NCBI GenBank assembly: GCA_903847285.1
Contig: CAINDH010000284.1
Coordinates: 1 to 52,462, forward strand
Length of the DNA stretch: 52,462 nt
Source of the DNA: an uncultured Verrucomicrobia subdivision 3 bacterium
Lineage (GTDB): Bacteria > Verrucomicrobiota > Verrucomicrobiae > Limisphaerales > UBA11358
Direction: 5' to 3'
The position numbers were made by a program, and so were the translations under genes. This document shows, piece after piece, positions 32,599 through 42,121 of the stretch (positions are counted from its first letter, which is position 1; every line of letters starts with the position of its first letter). The notes beneath the pieces are model-generated. The model was not told where the DNA came from. It saw only the letters and a list, made by a program, of their open reading frames with translations, and searched no databases.

Positions 32599-33980
32599 AT
32601 GTTTGAAAAAGTTCTGGTCGCCAATCGCGGAGAAATTGCCGTCCGCATCATCCGTGCCTGCAAAGAGCTGAACATCCGCACCGTCGCGGTGTATTCAGAA
32701 ATTGACGCAAACTCCATGCACGTCCAGATGGCGGACGAGGCAATTTGCATTGGCAAGGCAGCTTCTTCAGAAAGCTACCTGCGCATTGACCGTATTATCA
32801 GCGCGGCAGAAGTAGCAGATGTGGATGCGATTCATCCTGGCTACGGATTTCTTTCCGAAAACGCCCACTTCGCCGAAGTCTGCGAGAGCTGTAACATTAA
32901 ATTCATCGGACCGAGTCCACGCGCGATGAATGCGCTAGAAGACAAAGCCGTCAGCCGTGCCCTCGCAAAAAGAGCAGGTGTGCCTACGCCTCCCGGCTCC
33001 GAAGGTATCGTTGAAAACGAGAAAGACGCCCTCGCCATCGCCAAGAAAATCGGCTACCCGGTCATGATTAAGGCTGTGGCCGGAGGAGGCGGACGCGGCA
33101 TGCGCATCGCGCACAATGATATTTCACTCGTTAAAGGCTTTCATACCGCGCGGACCGAGGCGGATAAGTGTTTCGGCAACTCCGGCGTATACATCGAAAA
33201 ATTCATTGAGAACCCGCACCACATCGAGTTCCAGATGCTCGGCGATAACAGGGCAACATCATTCACCTCGGCGAACGCGATTGTTCCGTCCAGCGTCGCA
33301 ACCAGAAGCTCATCGAGGAATCGCCCTCGCCTCTCATTGACCAAAAATATCCCAAGTTGCGCAAGGAAATGGGCAAAGCCGCCGTCCGTCTCTGCCAGCT
33401 GGCGAACTATACCAACGCTGGCACCGTAGAATTCATCGTGGACGATAAGGGCAATTTCTATTTCCTCGAAGTTAACAAGCGTATTCAGGTCGAACATCCC
33501 GTCACCGAAGAAGTCACCGGCATTGACCTCGTTCGCGCACAGATAGAAATCGCCATGGGTGAACCGCTCCGTTATTCACAGAGTCAGGTCGAATTTAAGG
33601 GCCACGCCATCGAGTGCCGCATCAATGCCGAAGACCCCTTCGACGATTTCCGCCCCAGCCCCGGCCGTATTGAGATGTATTACCAGCCAGGTGGACGCGG
33701 TGTGCGCATGGAGACCCACGCTTACGCCGGCTACACCATTCCGCCCACCTACGACTCCATGATTGGCAAGCTCATCGTCACCGGCAAAGACCGCCGCGAT
33801 GCCATTGACCGCATGAACCGCGCCCTGAACGAGTTCATGATCACCGGCGTCAAGACCACAATCTCCTTCCAGCAAGCCATAATGCAGGATCCGAATTTCC
33901 GGCGTGGCGTTTATTCAACCAATTTCGTCGAGCAACTCCTCGGTGGAGCCCGTCGCGAGTTGATTGAAGAAAAGACCTGA
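32599..33980 (+). pseudogene. accC: Biotin carboxylase subunit of acetyl-CoA carboxylase, one-base frameshift
   Basis: The two halves of an AccC of about 460 residues are in different frames. From 32599 the first half reads [54 protein letters not shown] and [12 protein letters not shown], then runs into unrelated residues until a stop at 33429. The correct sequence continues one frame over, from [21 protein letters not shown] (nt about 33255) through NKRIQVEHPVTEEVTG and RPSPGRIEMYYQPGG to the stop at 33980. Restoring one G in the GGG run at 33251 rejoins both halves. As accC is essential and all other blocks are intact, a sequencing or assembly error is more likely than a dead gene. Confidence 0.9.
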
Positions 33981-34068
33981 CGCACACTGGCCTCTCAGCA
34001 AGTCGAAGGATTCTTATTCCGCCACAGCAGACAACGCGTGCCGATAAGAATCAAATCTGGAAAATCTT

Positions 34069-34800
34069 TCACCGTAACTTGATTCCTTTGTAAACTTCCA
34101 CTTCGGACCCATCCGCTAGAAAAGCGGAAGCCGGAGGCTGATTTAGAAATTGTCCGAACTGTTCTCCATACAAATGGGCGGCCTGATAATCCAATGTCAC
34201 CTTCTTTGGTCCCCAGACGCGCCAGCGCGGATGCTCAACCCGGTATTCCATTGTCGAGCCATCACGTTGTCTGGCGTATCCCCAATAATGTTCGGTGATA
34301 AATTCCTGAATCGAACCGTCCAACAGCGGCTGCGCCGCCCCATGAACCTCCAGACTTAAAATATTTTCCCGGCCATCAAGCCGCCAGGAATAGGAAACTG
34401 ACTTTATATCCCCTTCACATTTTTCAATCCGATGCGACATTGGCAGCGCCACGTAGTTTTCATTGTAAAACCTTCTCGCAATGAAGGCGATGGCTGTCCT
34501 GGGAACCAGTTCCTTCACAAACACAACGCCCCGGCGCCAGCCATTATCCGCCTTCCGGCGGACATAAAACCGCAGGTTAACCTCTTCGAAGTTTCTGTGA
34601 AACGGAATCGGGATACCGCCAACGCGCGCATCCAGAAAAAGAAAGGCGACGACACTCACAAATGTTTTGCCACCGAAGGAATCCAGCTCAGTGCCTCGCG
34701 GAACGAACGGAGGAAGAATGTCCGGGTCGATTTCGTAATTGAGCATCGCCAAGTATTGCCACTTAGCAGTTAGAAAAACTTTTGGGTTTTGGAATTTCAT
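34069..34800 (-). CDS. DUF2071 (YqjF-like) protein
   Basis: A 243-residue protein of the DUF2071 family, whose biochemical role is not established. The typical blocks are present: FLTAKWQYLAMLNYEIDPDILPPFVP at the N-terminus, GKTFVSVVAFLFLDARVGGIPIPFHRNFEEVNLRFYV, and near the C-terminus FITEHYWGYARQRDG followed by VEHPRWRVW. No membrane segment. The ATG at 34800 overlaps the copA stop, so it is translated with the ATPase gene; an ATG four codons earlier is less likely. It is the last gene of the minus-strand run that starts at 43065. Confidence 0.82.
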   Translation of the reverse strand: MKFQNPKVFLTAKWQYLAMLNYEIDPDILPPFVPRGTELDSFGGKTFVSVVAFLFLDARVGGIPIPFHRNFEEVNLRFYVRRKADNGWRRGVVFVKELVPRTAIAFIARRFYNENYVALPMSHRIEKCEGDIKSVSYSWRLDGRENILSLEVHGAAQPLLDGSIQEFITEHYWGYARQRDGSTMEYRVEHPRWRVWGPKKVTLDYQAAHLYGEQFGQFLNQPPASAFLADGSEVEVYKGIKLR

Positions 34801-37000
34801 TTTAATCGCCACCTCAACAGCCGCAGCGCGTTGCCGATTACAATCAAATCGGAAAATCCCATCGCCGCCGCACAGATAATCGGACTGATAAAACCCATCG
34901 CTGCCAGCGGCACGCCGAGCGCATTGTAAAAAAACGCCCAGAACAAATTCTGTTTAATCGTCCGCAACGTCGCCCGCGCCAGCCCGAGCGCTTCCGGCAC
35001 GGCTTCGATTTCTGATTTCAGCAGGATTATGTCCGCCGCCTCTCGCGCCACATCGCTCGCGCGGCTCACCGCGATGCCGAGGTCAGCCTGCGTCAGCGCC
35101 GGCGCGTCATTGATGCCATCGCCCACAAACGCCACGTGCTCGCCCGCCGCCTGAAGTTTTTTCACAAACTCCGCCTTCTGCTCCGGCCGCACTTCGGCAA
35201 AAATATTTTCCGCCGCAATGCCCACTTGCTTTGCGATGCTCGTCGCCGTCAGCGCATTGTCGCCGGTGACGAGAAAAGTTTTCAGCCCTTGATGCTGGAG
35301 CTGCCCAACCACTTGTTTCGCGTTCGTTTTCAACACATCGCGAACGGCGAATAGTCCGAGCAAAATATTTTCCGATGCCAGCCCGACAATCGTCGCGCCC
35401 TGCCCTGACCATTCGGCAATAAACTTTTCGCCTGCCTCCAAATTAGCACCTGATTCTTTAAGCCAGCGCAGCGAGCCGAGCCGAGCCATCTTCCATCCAC
35501 CGTCTTCGAGCTTCACTTTTGCCTCAACCCCCGCCCCGCGAACTTCTTTCCAATCTGTGAGATCGTTTTTCTCCGTTGAAATTTTCGCGACCGCCTGGCT
35601 GATGGGATGCGTCGAGTTTCCTGCCAGCGACGACGCCAGACTTTGGACTTTGGACTTCGGACTATGGACTTCGAGTTGCGCCGCCACCTCCGGTTTTCCC
35701 ATCGTCAGCGTGCCCGTCTTGTCAAAGATCACCGCCGTCACTTCGCCCGCCTTTTCCAGCGCTATGCCGTCGCGGATCAAAATCCCCCGGCGTGCGGCGG
35801 CATTTGCCGCGGCCATGATGGCGGCGGGCGTGGCTAAACCCATCGCGCACGGGCAGGCCACGATTAAAACTCCCGCCGCGATGACAAATGCCTTTTCCGC
35901 GCCGGAATGGATCGCCCAAAAGATTCCCGCCGCCAGCGCGATGCAGACCACGATGGGCACGAACACGCTACTGATGCGGTCGCCGAGACGCTGGATATCC
36001 GCGCGGTCGTCTCGCCGGTAGCGGTGACGCGCATGACGAGACGACCATTTAGATTCACCGTGCCGGCGAATAATTCGCTGCCGGATATTTTGTCGGCGGG
36101 AATGGATTCGCCGGTGAGCATGGCTTCGTCCACGGCCGATTCACCTTCGAGCACCAAGCCGTCCACCGGCACCCGATCGCCGGGACGCAGCGCGATGCGG
36201 TCGTTGATTTTTAATTCGGAAACCGTGACTTCGACTTCCGTTTTTTGAGATGCGGCGACCGGATTGAAGGTGCGCAAATCAAAACTTTTTTCCGAAGCCC
36301 GTGCGGAGCTTTGAATCCGCCGCGTGGTTTGCGGCGCGAGATTTAGCAATGACTTCAAGGCTCCGCTCGCCTTGTCGCTCACGCGCGCTTCAAACCAATG
36401 GCCGACGCTCACGAGTGAAATGATAGCGGCTGCCTCCATAAAATAAACATGGCCGACGTGGCCGCTGAACAGCGCCCAGCAGCTATAACCAAACGCGGTT
36501 GTGGAGCCGAGCGCAACAAGCGTATCCATGTTGGAACTGCCGATCTTGAGCTGCCGCCAAGCGCCGCGATAGAATTGCGCGCCACAGAAAACTTGCACCA
36601 CGCCAGCCAACGCAAAGGCCAGCCACTGAAACCAAGTCGCCATCGCGAGGCCAAAAATCCATTCGCCAACCATCAGTGCGGCGGTGACGGCGAGGCCAAG
36701 AATCAGGTTCAATGGCCAATCGCTGCGTTTGGACTGTGCGGAGACTTCTGAGGAAATTTCTTTCGCCTCGTAGCCGGCGATTGAAATGGCAGCAAGGACG
36801 GCAGAAATGTTTTTTCCATCGGCAGAATTCCACCGGACGCTGGCGACGGCAGTCCGCAAACTGACGGAAGCGCTTTGAACGCCAGCCACACCTTGAATCG
36901 CTTCGGTGACGTAACGCGCGCAGTTGTTGCACGTCATCCCGCTAACGTGCAATTCAGTTGTGGTGGGCGTGGACATTTCTTTGCATCCGCATCCTGCCAT
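34797..37000 (-). pseudogene. copA: Copper-type P-type ATPase, broken by a frameshifting deletion
   Basis: A heavy-metal P1B-ATPase split over two frames. The upstream part (37000-35864) has MAGCGCKE, a metal-binding domain with GMTCNNCARYV, membrane helices and the actuator MLTGESIP. The downstream part (from about 36000 to 34797) has the CPC motif in ACPCAMGLATPAA, DKTGTLT, GDGINDAPALTQADLGIA and the last helices. At 36001-36006 the sequence jumps from VTATGETTA straight to DIQRLGDRISSVFVP, so about 15 residues of the usual ALAxII...QxSKA stretch are missing and the frame shifts. All catalytic motifs survive. Either the gene is recently inactivated or the assembly lost 40-50 bases. A 7-base repeat tract lies at 35639-35673. 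Confidence 0.85.
35639..35673. repeat. Five tandem 7-base repeats inside copA
   Basis: On the plus strand the units are GACTTTG, GACTTTG, GACTTCG, GACTATG and GACTTCG. They encode a loop (HSPKSKVQSL) between the nucleotide-binding domain start and the conserved SSLAGNSTHP, where related ATPases have ordinary sequence. Confidence 0.7.
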
Positions 37001-37021
37001 GGCAACCGCTGCGCGTCGAAT

Positions 37022-38033
37022 TTACTTTTGGAAGAGTTCCGGAGACTCGCGCATCAACAGGCGGATGAGGAACGCGAACTGGGCGTCTTCTGGATTTAAT
37101 TGCTGCGTCAGCGCGGCGAACTGCGCTGATTTCGGATGGTCGCCGAGGTTGAGCGCGGTGGCGGCGAGCGCGGCCCACGCGGCGGTATTCGCATTGGTTC
37201 CGGGCAGACGTGCGGTGATCAACGATTCAACGGCGGCGATTCCTTGCCGGCGTTGGTTCAAGTCACCATCCAATGCGACGATAAACTGCCGGGCAATCTC
37301 CGTGTTGCCGTCGGGCGGGGGTAAAACGGAAACGCGCCGCGTGTTGGTGTTGAAGATAATTGGCGTTGCGGGAAAAGCCCCCGGGCTGCGCAGGGCGAGA
37401 ATCAGTTCGTTGTTCGCCGAGGTGAATTGGGAATACACCGACTGGACGTCAGCCGCCGACAAGCGACGCAGGATTTCAGTTTTCCATGCGGGTGCGAGCA
37501 GTTGCTGGCGAGTGCACTCATCATATTTTTCCAGCAGCTCGGAATTTTCCGCCAGATAGAAGGCGCGCGGGGCGACGTCCAGCATCACTGGAACATTTTT
37601 GCAGCCACGCCGCGAGCAACGGCAGCGTGCCGCCCATCAACATCGTCGGGCCGAGCAGCAGCAGCGCGCTCAAGAACGCTTTCCACGCGAGCAGCCACAG
37701 CGTGTGCTCCATGGGGCGCGAGCCGGCGACGATGAATAGTTTGTCCGCGACTTGATCAAGCGCAAGAAACAGAAATGCGCAGATGCCGATGGCGATTTCC
37801 TAGTAGCCGTAGATGCGCAACGGTTGCGCCAGCTTGTCCGCCCAGCGACCGAGGATTTTATTGCCCAGCGCCAACCCGCCCATGAACACCGCGAGCACCA
37901 CCGTCTGCGCGTAGATCGTGCTGCCGCACATCTGCGAAAGAAATTTCGACCACACCACTTCATAGACGAGCGCGGTGGCGCCGGAACAGAAAAACAGGAA
38001 TAACATCGCCTAGTTGCCGTTGCGAAAATTCAT
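37022..38033 (-). pseudogene. Remnant of a spermidine-synthase-like membrane protein
   Basis: From ATG 38033 one frame reads MNFRNGN, a TAG, then AMLFLFFCSGATALVYEVVW and IYAQTVVLAVFMGGLALGN, the N-terminal membrane part of fused MFS/spermidine-synthase proteins, then a second TAG at 37800, and continues EIAIGICAFLFLALDQ to LLGPTMLMGGTLPLLAAWLQK. Near 37580-37600 the frame is lost. A separate open frame (37588-37022) continues with MLDVAPRAFYLAENSE and a helical end. The aminopropyltransferase domain that should lie between is absent, so a large deletion is likely. Assigning the last 188 residues to the same gene is an inference from position and strand. Two nonsense codons plus a deletion make this the most degraded gene here. 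Confidence 0.7.
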
Positions 38034-38093
38034 GCGCGGATGATGCCGGTTGACCGCGTTAACCGACAAGCGGCAACTTGCCGGCCAGACTTT

Positions 38094-39866
38094 TCAGGGT
38101 GCGCCGGGAGGCACGGTGAGGTAGGTGCTGACGAGCGGATAGAACGCGGGCGGAAACACGAACGCCCAGCGTTCGCCAGTCAACGTCACGGCAGCAAGCG
38201 CCGTTTGCCCGTGCAGTTCCGCGCCGAAATCCACGGTGAATTTTTCACCAGACTTCAGCTCGAGATTGACCTGCAAGCTGTTGGTGTCGAAGCCATATTT
38301 TTCCGGCGCGGTGAAATTTTTCCCCACCCAGCGTTCCACGGCCAGCGTGCTGAACGCCCGCGCAGTTTCCTCGAGCCCGACCGTGTCCACAACGATGCCT
38401 TGCGAGCCGGCGGCAAGCGCCCAGTGGTTCACGCCAGTGCGAATCACCTGTCGGGTGCGACCGCCCTGATGCAGGGTGATCTGTGCGAGGTTGGCCAGGG
38501 AAAAATTCCAGAGCTGGCGTTCGCGGAACAGCCAGGCGTTGTCCGGCAGGCTGTCGGCGTCCGCCAGTGAGATGCCATAGACAAAATCTTCATCGCTGCG
38601 CTTCACCAGCACGCGGTTCGTGTCGCCCGCGCCGAAGAGGAGCGCGTTCGTCGTGCCGTCGGCGAAATGCAACGTGATTGAGTGCGTGTTGGTCACGAGA
38701 CCAAAGCCTTCAAGGTCAGTAGCCGTCACCACGTCTTTGACGAATTCAGAGGCGGATAAATTGCCGAGTAAGCGAAGGAACAATTGCACGTTCGCCGCGT
38801 CCACAGGAAATTTTTCGCCGGCTACCGTCCATTCGTTTGTGCCCAGGCGCTGAAGCGTAAAGGGATTGTCCGCGTGGACATCAATGGCAACCACAGGGGC
38901 ATTGAAATTCAAAAGGTGCGGATCACGGAAATCATTCGCCCCGCCGCGCCACGGCATGAGCGGCTCCTTCGCGGCGGCGACCACGGAGTTCCAACCTTCG
39001 CGGCGCGCAAAAATCTGGGTTGGATTTTCTGGGAAATTTTTTCCGAGGTGGACGGCATCCAGCACGTTGCTGCCCTGACCGAGCCAGATATCCAGTTCAG
39101 CGGGCGCGAGACCGTAGGTGGCAAGGTCGGCTTTCGGATCGTCGGTGACAAAACGCGAGGCGCGGGCGAAACGCAGTTGCTGGATTGCAGTGCTGATGAA
39201 CGCGCCATCCGCACGCGCGGCCAAAGGACGAACCATGCGCCACAAATGATTCGTAGTGTCGGCGCGCAGTTCAATGACTTTTATGCCATTCGAAATCACG
39301 AGCCAATCCACTGCGCCGCTGGCGCTGACGAGCGCGGTGTCGCGCCACGCGGCAAAATCACGCGGCAAAAATTGGAGCCAGTCCACGCCGGTCACGAACG
39401 CGCCCGCGCCGCCGATGAGCCGGACATAAACGCCGTCGCCAGGCGCAGTTTTGTTGCCCACGCGCAGATGCCAGTTCTGGCCGCCGGCGCTGACATCGAG
39501 TGTGAACTGTGGGTTTTCAAAACCAAATTCCGCGTCAGCATTTTTGTGCGACTGCATTTCGGCGGCGGTGAGGCGGAGAGCGGGGGAAAGTTTTTCCAGC
39601 GCGGCCACGAGTGATTCAACAGCAGCGTTCTGCGCGGGATAGGCGAGGGGTTCCAGCAAGCGCCAGTTTTTATTGGTGCGGACGAGGCTGATTTTGCGTT
39701 CACCGGCGGGAATAATTTCAATCGCGGTCACGTCGGCGGCGCGCAGGCCAGCAAGCAAACCACTGCTGCCCGGCGAGGCGGGCGACCAATGCTTTTCAAA
39801 AAACCAGATGCCCCCTGCGAGCGCGGCGGCCAGCACGAACCAGATGGGGGTGGTGTTGGTTTTCAT
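38094..39866 (-). CDS. DUF4340-containing membrane-anchored protein of a GldG-type ABC system
   Basis: A 590-residue protein with one N-terminal membrane helix (TPIWFVLAAALAGGIWFFE) and a long, mostly beta-rich exterior with repeated WRDTAL, GAGDTNRVLVKR and FGFENPQFTLDV blocks, matching DUF4340. Such proteins occur next to Gld-type ABC transporters in Planctomycetes and Verrucomicrobia and are thought to be extracytoplasmic partners. I start at ATG 39866, which overlaps the GldG-like stop (ATGA); a frame nine codons longer runs into that gene. The stop at 38094 is 60 bases before the remnant gene. Confidence 0.85.
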   Translation of the reverse strand: MKTNTTPIWFVLAAALAGGIWFFEKHWSPASPGSSGLLAGLRAADVTAIEIIPAGERKISLVRTNKNWRLLEPLAYPAQNAAVESLVAALEKLSPALRLTAAEMQSHKNADAEFGFENPQFTLDVSAGGQNWHLRVGNKTAPGDGVYVRLIGGAGAFVTGVDWLQFLPRDFAAWRDTALVSASGAVDWLVISNGIKVIELRADTTNHLWRMVRPLAARADGAFISTAIQQLRFARASRFVTDDPKADLATYGLAPAELDIWLGQGSNVLDAVHLGKNFPENPTQIFARREGWNSVVAAAKEPLMPWRGGANDFRDPHLLNFNAPVVAIDVHADNPFTLQRLGTNEWTVAGEKFPVDAANVQLFLRLLGNLSASEFVKDVVTATDLEGFGLVTNTHSITLHFADGTTNALLFGAGDTNRVLVKRSDEDFVYGISLADADSLPDNAWLFRERQLWNFSLANLAQITLHQGGRTRQVIRTGVNHWALAAGSQGIVVDTVGLEETARAFSTLAVERWVGKNFTAPEKYGFDTNSLQVNLELKSGEKFTVDFGAELHGQTALAAVTLTGERWAFVFPPAFYPLVSTYLTVPPGAP

Positions 39867-41368
39867 TTGCGGCGCACGAGCCAGACGAGCCAACCAAATA
39901 CAAGCACGCCGCCGGGCAGCGCGCCGAGCAGCAGCCAGCGAAGTTGCTGATTTTGTTTTTGCGTAAGGAGCAGACGAAATTCTGTGACGGGACGCGGGGC
40001 GATACCAGATAACAATTGTTCACGGTTGCAAAGCCAATTCGCCGCGTAGCCCACAAAGTCGCGGTTGCCGCCGCCGTCAATGTAATGGTTGCCGAGAAAA
40101 ACCGAATCGCCCGCGACGATGATGCGCGTGCTGCCGCGCGGACTAGCCGCCCCGGCGGTGGGTTTTTGTTCGACGGCAACGATGAGCGGATAGCTCTGCG
40201 GCGGCAGAGTTTTGTTCATTGCGAGCGTGGAATTTTCACCGGCGAATGCGAGTTCTTCCACTTGTGGGGCGTTCGCCGTCGGGTTGGCTGAACTAATCCG
40301 CATGACCGGTCGCGGCAAAATCATCTGCAGTGAAAGTTGCGTGAGCGGGTTGACGACCGGGTGCGAACCAAACCGGCGGATTTTCAAATCCTGTCCGGTG
40401 ATGGTGCTCTGCGGGTCTTTGACATAATCGGCGGCGACGGCGACCCCCCAACGCTGCACGATGGATTCCAACCCGGTCGGCTGTCGGATGGACGCGTAAT
40501 TCAGGAGTAGCAACAACCGGCCGCCGTCCGCGAGATACCTGTCAATTTTTTGCAGCTTGGCGGCATCCAGTTCAACCGTTGGCGCGGCGATGATGAGCAA
40601 GCTGCAATCGTCCGGCACGGCTTCGCTGCTGGCCAATTCCAAGTTGACCGGCTGGAAATAATTTTGCGCGAGCGTGAGGCCAAACTTGGAATAGCCGTAG
40701 TTGTCCGTGTCCGCCAGCGAACCTTCGCCATCGCCTTGCAGAAAATACGCCTTGAGCGGCTGCGGATTTTGCAGCGCCAGCAGCTTTGCCGTGAATAAAA
40801 TTTCGCCATTGAACCACACCGGCCTGCGGCGGAACTCCATCTGCTTCTGATTCGGGTTCGCAGGCGCGACCTGCTCCAGCTTGGTTTGCACGATGGCCTC
40901 GCCGGGGATCACGATGGGTAGCCGGTCGCTACCGCTGGCGAAGATGATCAAGTCCTTGCTCGGCGGCGCGCTGGGGCTGTCCACGGAGCCGGGCAGATTA
41001 TATTTCTCCTTCACCTTCGCGGCTTCGCCCGCATCGCGCAGGTAATCTACGGTGCGGATGGAAATATTTTTATTAGCCGCGCGGTAGGTGTTCAGCAGCT
41101 CGACAATGTCCGCATAAAAATTTTCCCGGTCGTGCGTGTCGTAGTAAAGCGTCACTTCGACCTGATTAGTCAGCGAATGTAGCACCGTCAGCGTACGCGA
41201 GGAAAGTTCCACTCGTGTCTGCTGGCTCAAATAGTAGCGATGGGAAAATTTCGCGCCGAAATAATTCACCATCAAAACCACCGCCAGCACAAGCGCAGTG
41301 CGCAACACGACATCGAAGCCGATCTTCCAGCGGCGCGCGGGCGAAAAACTTTGGCGGGAGCTGCTCAT
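39863..41368 (-). CDS. GldG-like auxiliary protein of an ABC transporter
   Basis: A 501-residue protein with a membrane helix at each end (VVLRTALVLAVVLMVNYFGA near residue 22 and WLLLGALPGGVLVFGWLVWL at the end). Between them is the GldG/DUF7088 fold: VELSSRTLTVLHSLTNQVEVTLYYD, ADIVELLNTYRAANKNISIRTVD, IPGEAIVQTKLEQ, AYFLQGDGEGSLAD and VELDAAKLQKIDRYLADGGRLLLLL. It is named GldG from Bacteroidetes gliding machinery, but in other phyla the role is unknown. It starts directly before the stop of the permease gene and overlaps the DUF4340 gene by four bases. Confidence 0.88.
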   Translation of the reverse strand: MSSSRQSFSPARRWKIGFDVVLRTALVLAVVLMVNYFGAKFSHRYYLSQQTRVELSSRTLTVLHSLTNQVEVTLYYDTHDRENFYADIVELLNTYRAANKNISIRTVDYLRDAGEAAKVKEKYNLPGSVDSPSAPPSKDLIIFASGSDRLPIVIPGEAIVQTKLEQVAPANPNQKQMEFRRRPVWFNGEILFTAKLLALQNPQPLKAYFLQGDGEGSLADTDNYGYSKFGLTLAQNYFQPVNLELASSEAVPDDCSLLIIAAPTVELDAAKLQKIDRYLADGGRLLLLLNYASIRQPTGLESIVQRWGVAVAADYVKDPQSTITGQDLKIRRFGSHPVVNPLTQLSLQMILPRPVMRISSANPTANAPQVEELAFAGENSTLAMNKTLPPQSYPLIVAVEQKPTAGAASPRGSTRIIVAGDSVFLGNHYIDGGGNRDFVGYAANWLCNREQLLSGIAPRPVTEFRLLLTQKQNQQLRWLLLGALPGGVLVFGWLVWLVRRK

Positions 41369-42121
41369 TTATTTCCAGCGGCGGCTTTCCACCACGCGCA
41401 ACGTCAGGAACAAGAACACGAACGTCGTGCTCACATAAAAAATCACCGTGCGCGTGTCTACCACGCCGCGCGCGAAGTCGTGCATCTGCTCCATCAGGTT
41501 GAAATAGGCGATGACTTGCGAGGCCCAGTCACTGCTCAACGGAATCGCTTTCGCCGCAAAACTCATCGCGAACAAACTGGTTCCCAGCACGAAGCTAATC
41601 ATCGCCGCCGCCATCTGGCTACGCGTGAGCGACGAGGCGAAGCAGCCGAGCGATGTGAATAAACTGCCGACGAGAAAAATTCCCAGATACGTCGCGCCCA
41701 AAGTGTGCGCGTCCAGCGTGGCGGTCTGCTGCGTGAAGTTGCGCACGATGAACAAGCACGCCAGTAGCGGGAGCCAGGTGACGAGGTAAAAAATAATTGC
41801 CGCTGAAAATTTCGCCGCGACTACCTGCGCATCGCCGACCGGTGTGGTCATGAGCGTTTCAAAAGTGCCAGTGGCTTTTTCCAGTGCGAACAGCCGCATC
41901 GTGATGACGGGCGAGATGAGCAGCAGAATCAGCCAGAAAAAATACGTCTGATAGAAAGCCTCGGTCACCGGCATGGTGATGGGATCATTGCCCAGCGTGA
42001 TCATCAGCACCACAAAACTCAGACCCGTCAGCAGCGCCACCGACGCGATGATGACGTAGCCGGTGATGGAATAAAAAAAGGTGCCGAGTTCACGGCGGAG
42101 CAGTGCCATGAAGATGTTCAT
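41369..42121 (-). CDS. GldF-like ABC transporter permease
   Basis: A 250-residue ABC-2 permease with six hydrophobic helices. It opens MNIFMALLRRELGTFFYSITGYV and carries PVITMRLFALEKATGTFETLMTTPV, the conserved cytoplasmic block of this family, and FLVGSLFTSLGCFASSLTRSQ. I start at ATG 42121, which overlaps the ATPase stop by four bases; the frame is open 59 codons further upstream but within the ATPase gene. It should form one transporter with the ATPase at 42118-43065, with GldG-like and DUF4340 proteins as partners. Confidence 0.88.
   Translation of the reverse strand: MNIFMALLRRELGTFFYSITGYVIIASVALLTGLSFVVLMITLGNDPITMPVTEAFYQTYFFWLILLLISPVITMRLFALEKATGTFETLMTTPVGDAQVVAAKFSAAIIFYLVTWLPLLACLFIVRNFTQQTATLDAHTLGATYLGIFLVGSLFTSLGCFASSLTRSQMAAAMISFVLGTSLFAMSFAAKAIPLSSDWASQVIAYFNLMEQMHDFARGVVDTRTVIFYVSTTFVFLFLTLRVVESRRWK

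Noticed and set aside
37800..38012. TAG read as an amino acid (recoded stop), because two TAG codons sit in a readable frame
   Set aside because: TAG ends the oxidoreductase gene at 21662 and the small basic gene at 47012, so it is a working stop here. The same gene also lacks its catalytic part, which fits decay or error better.
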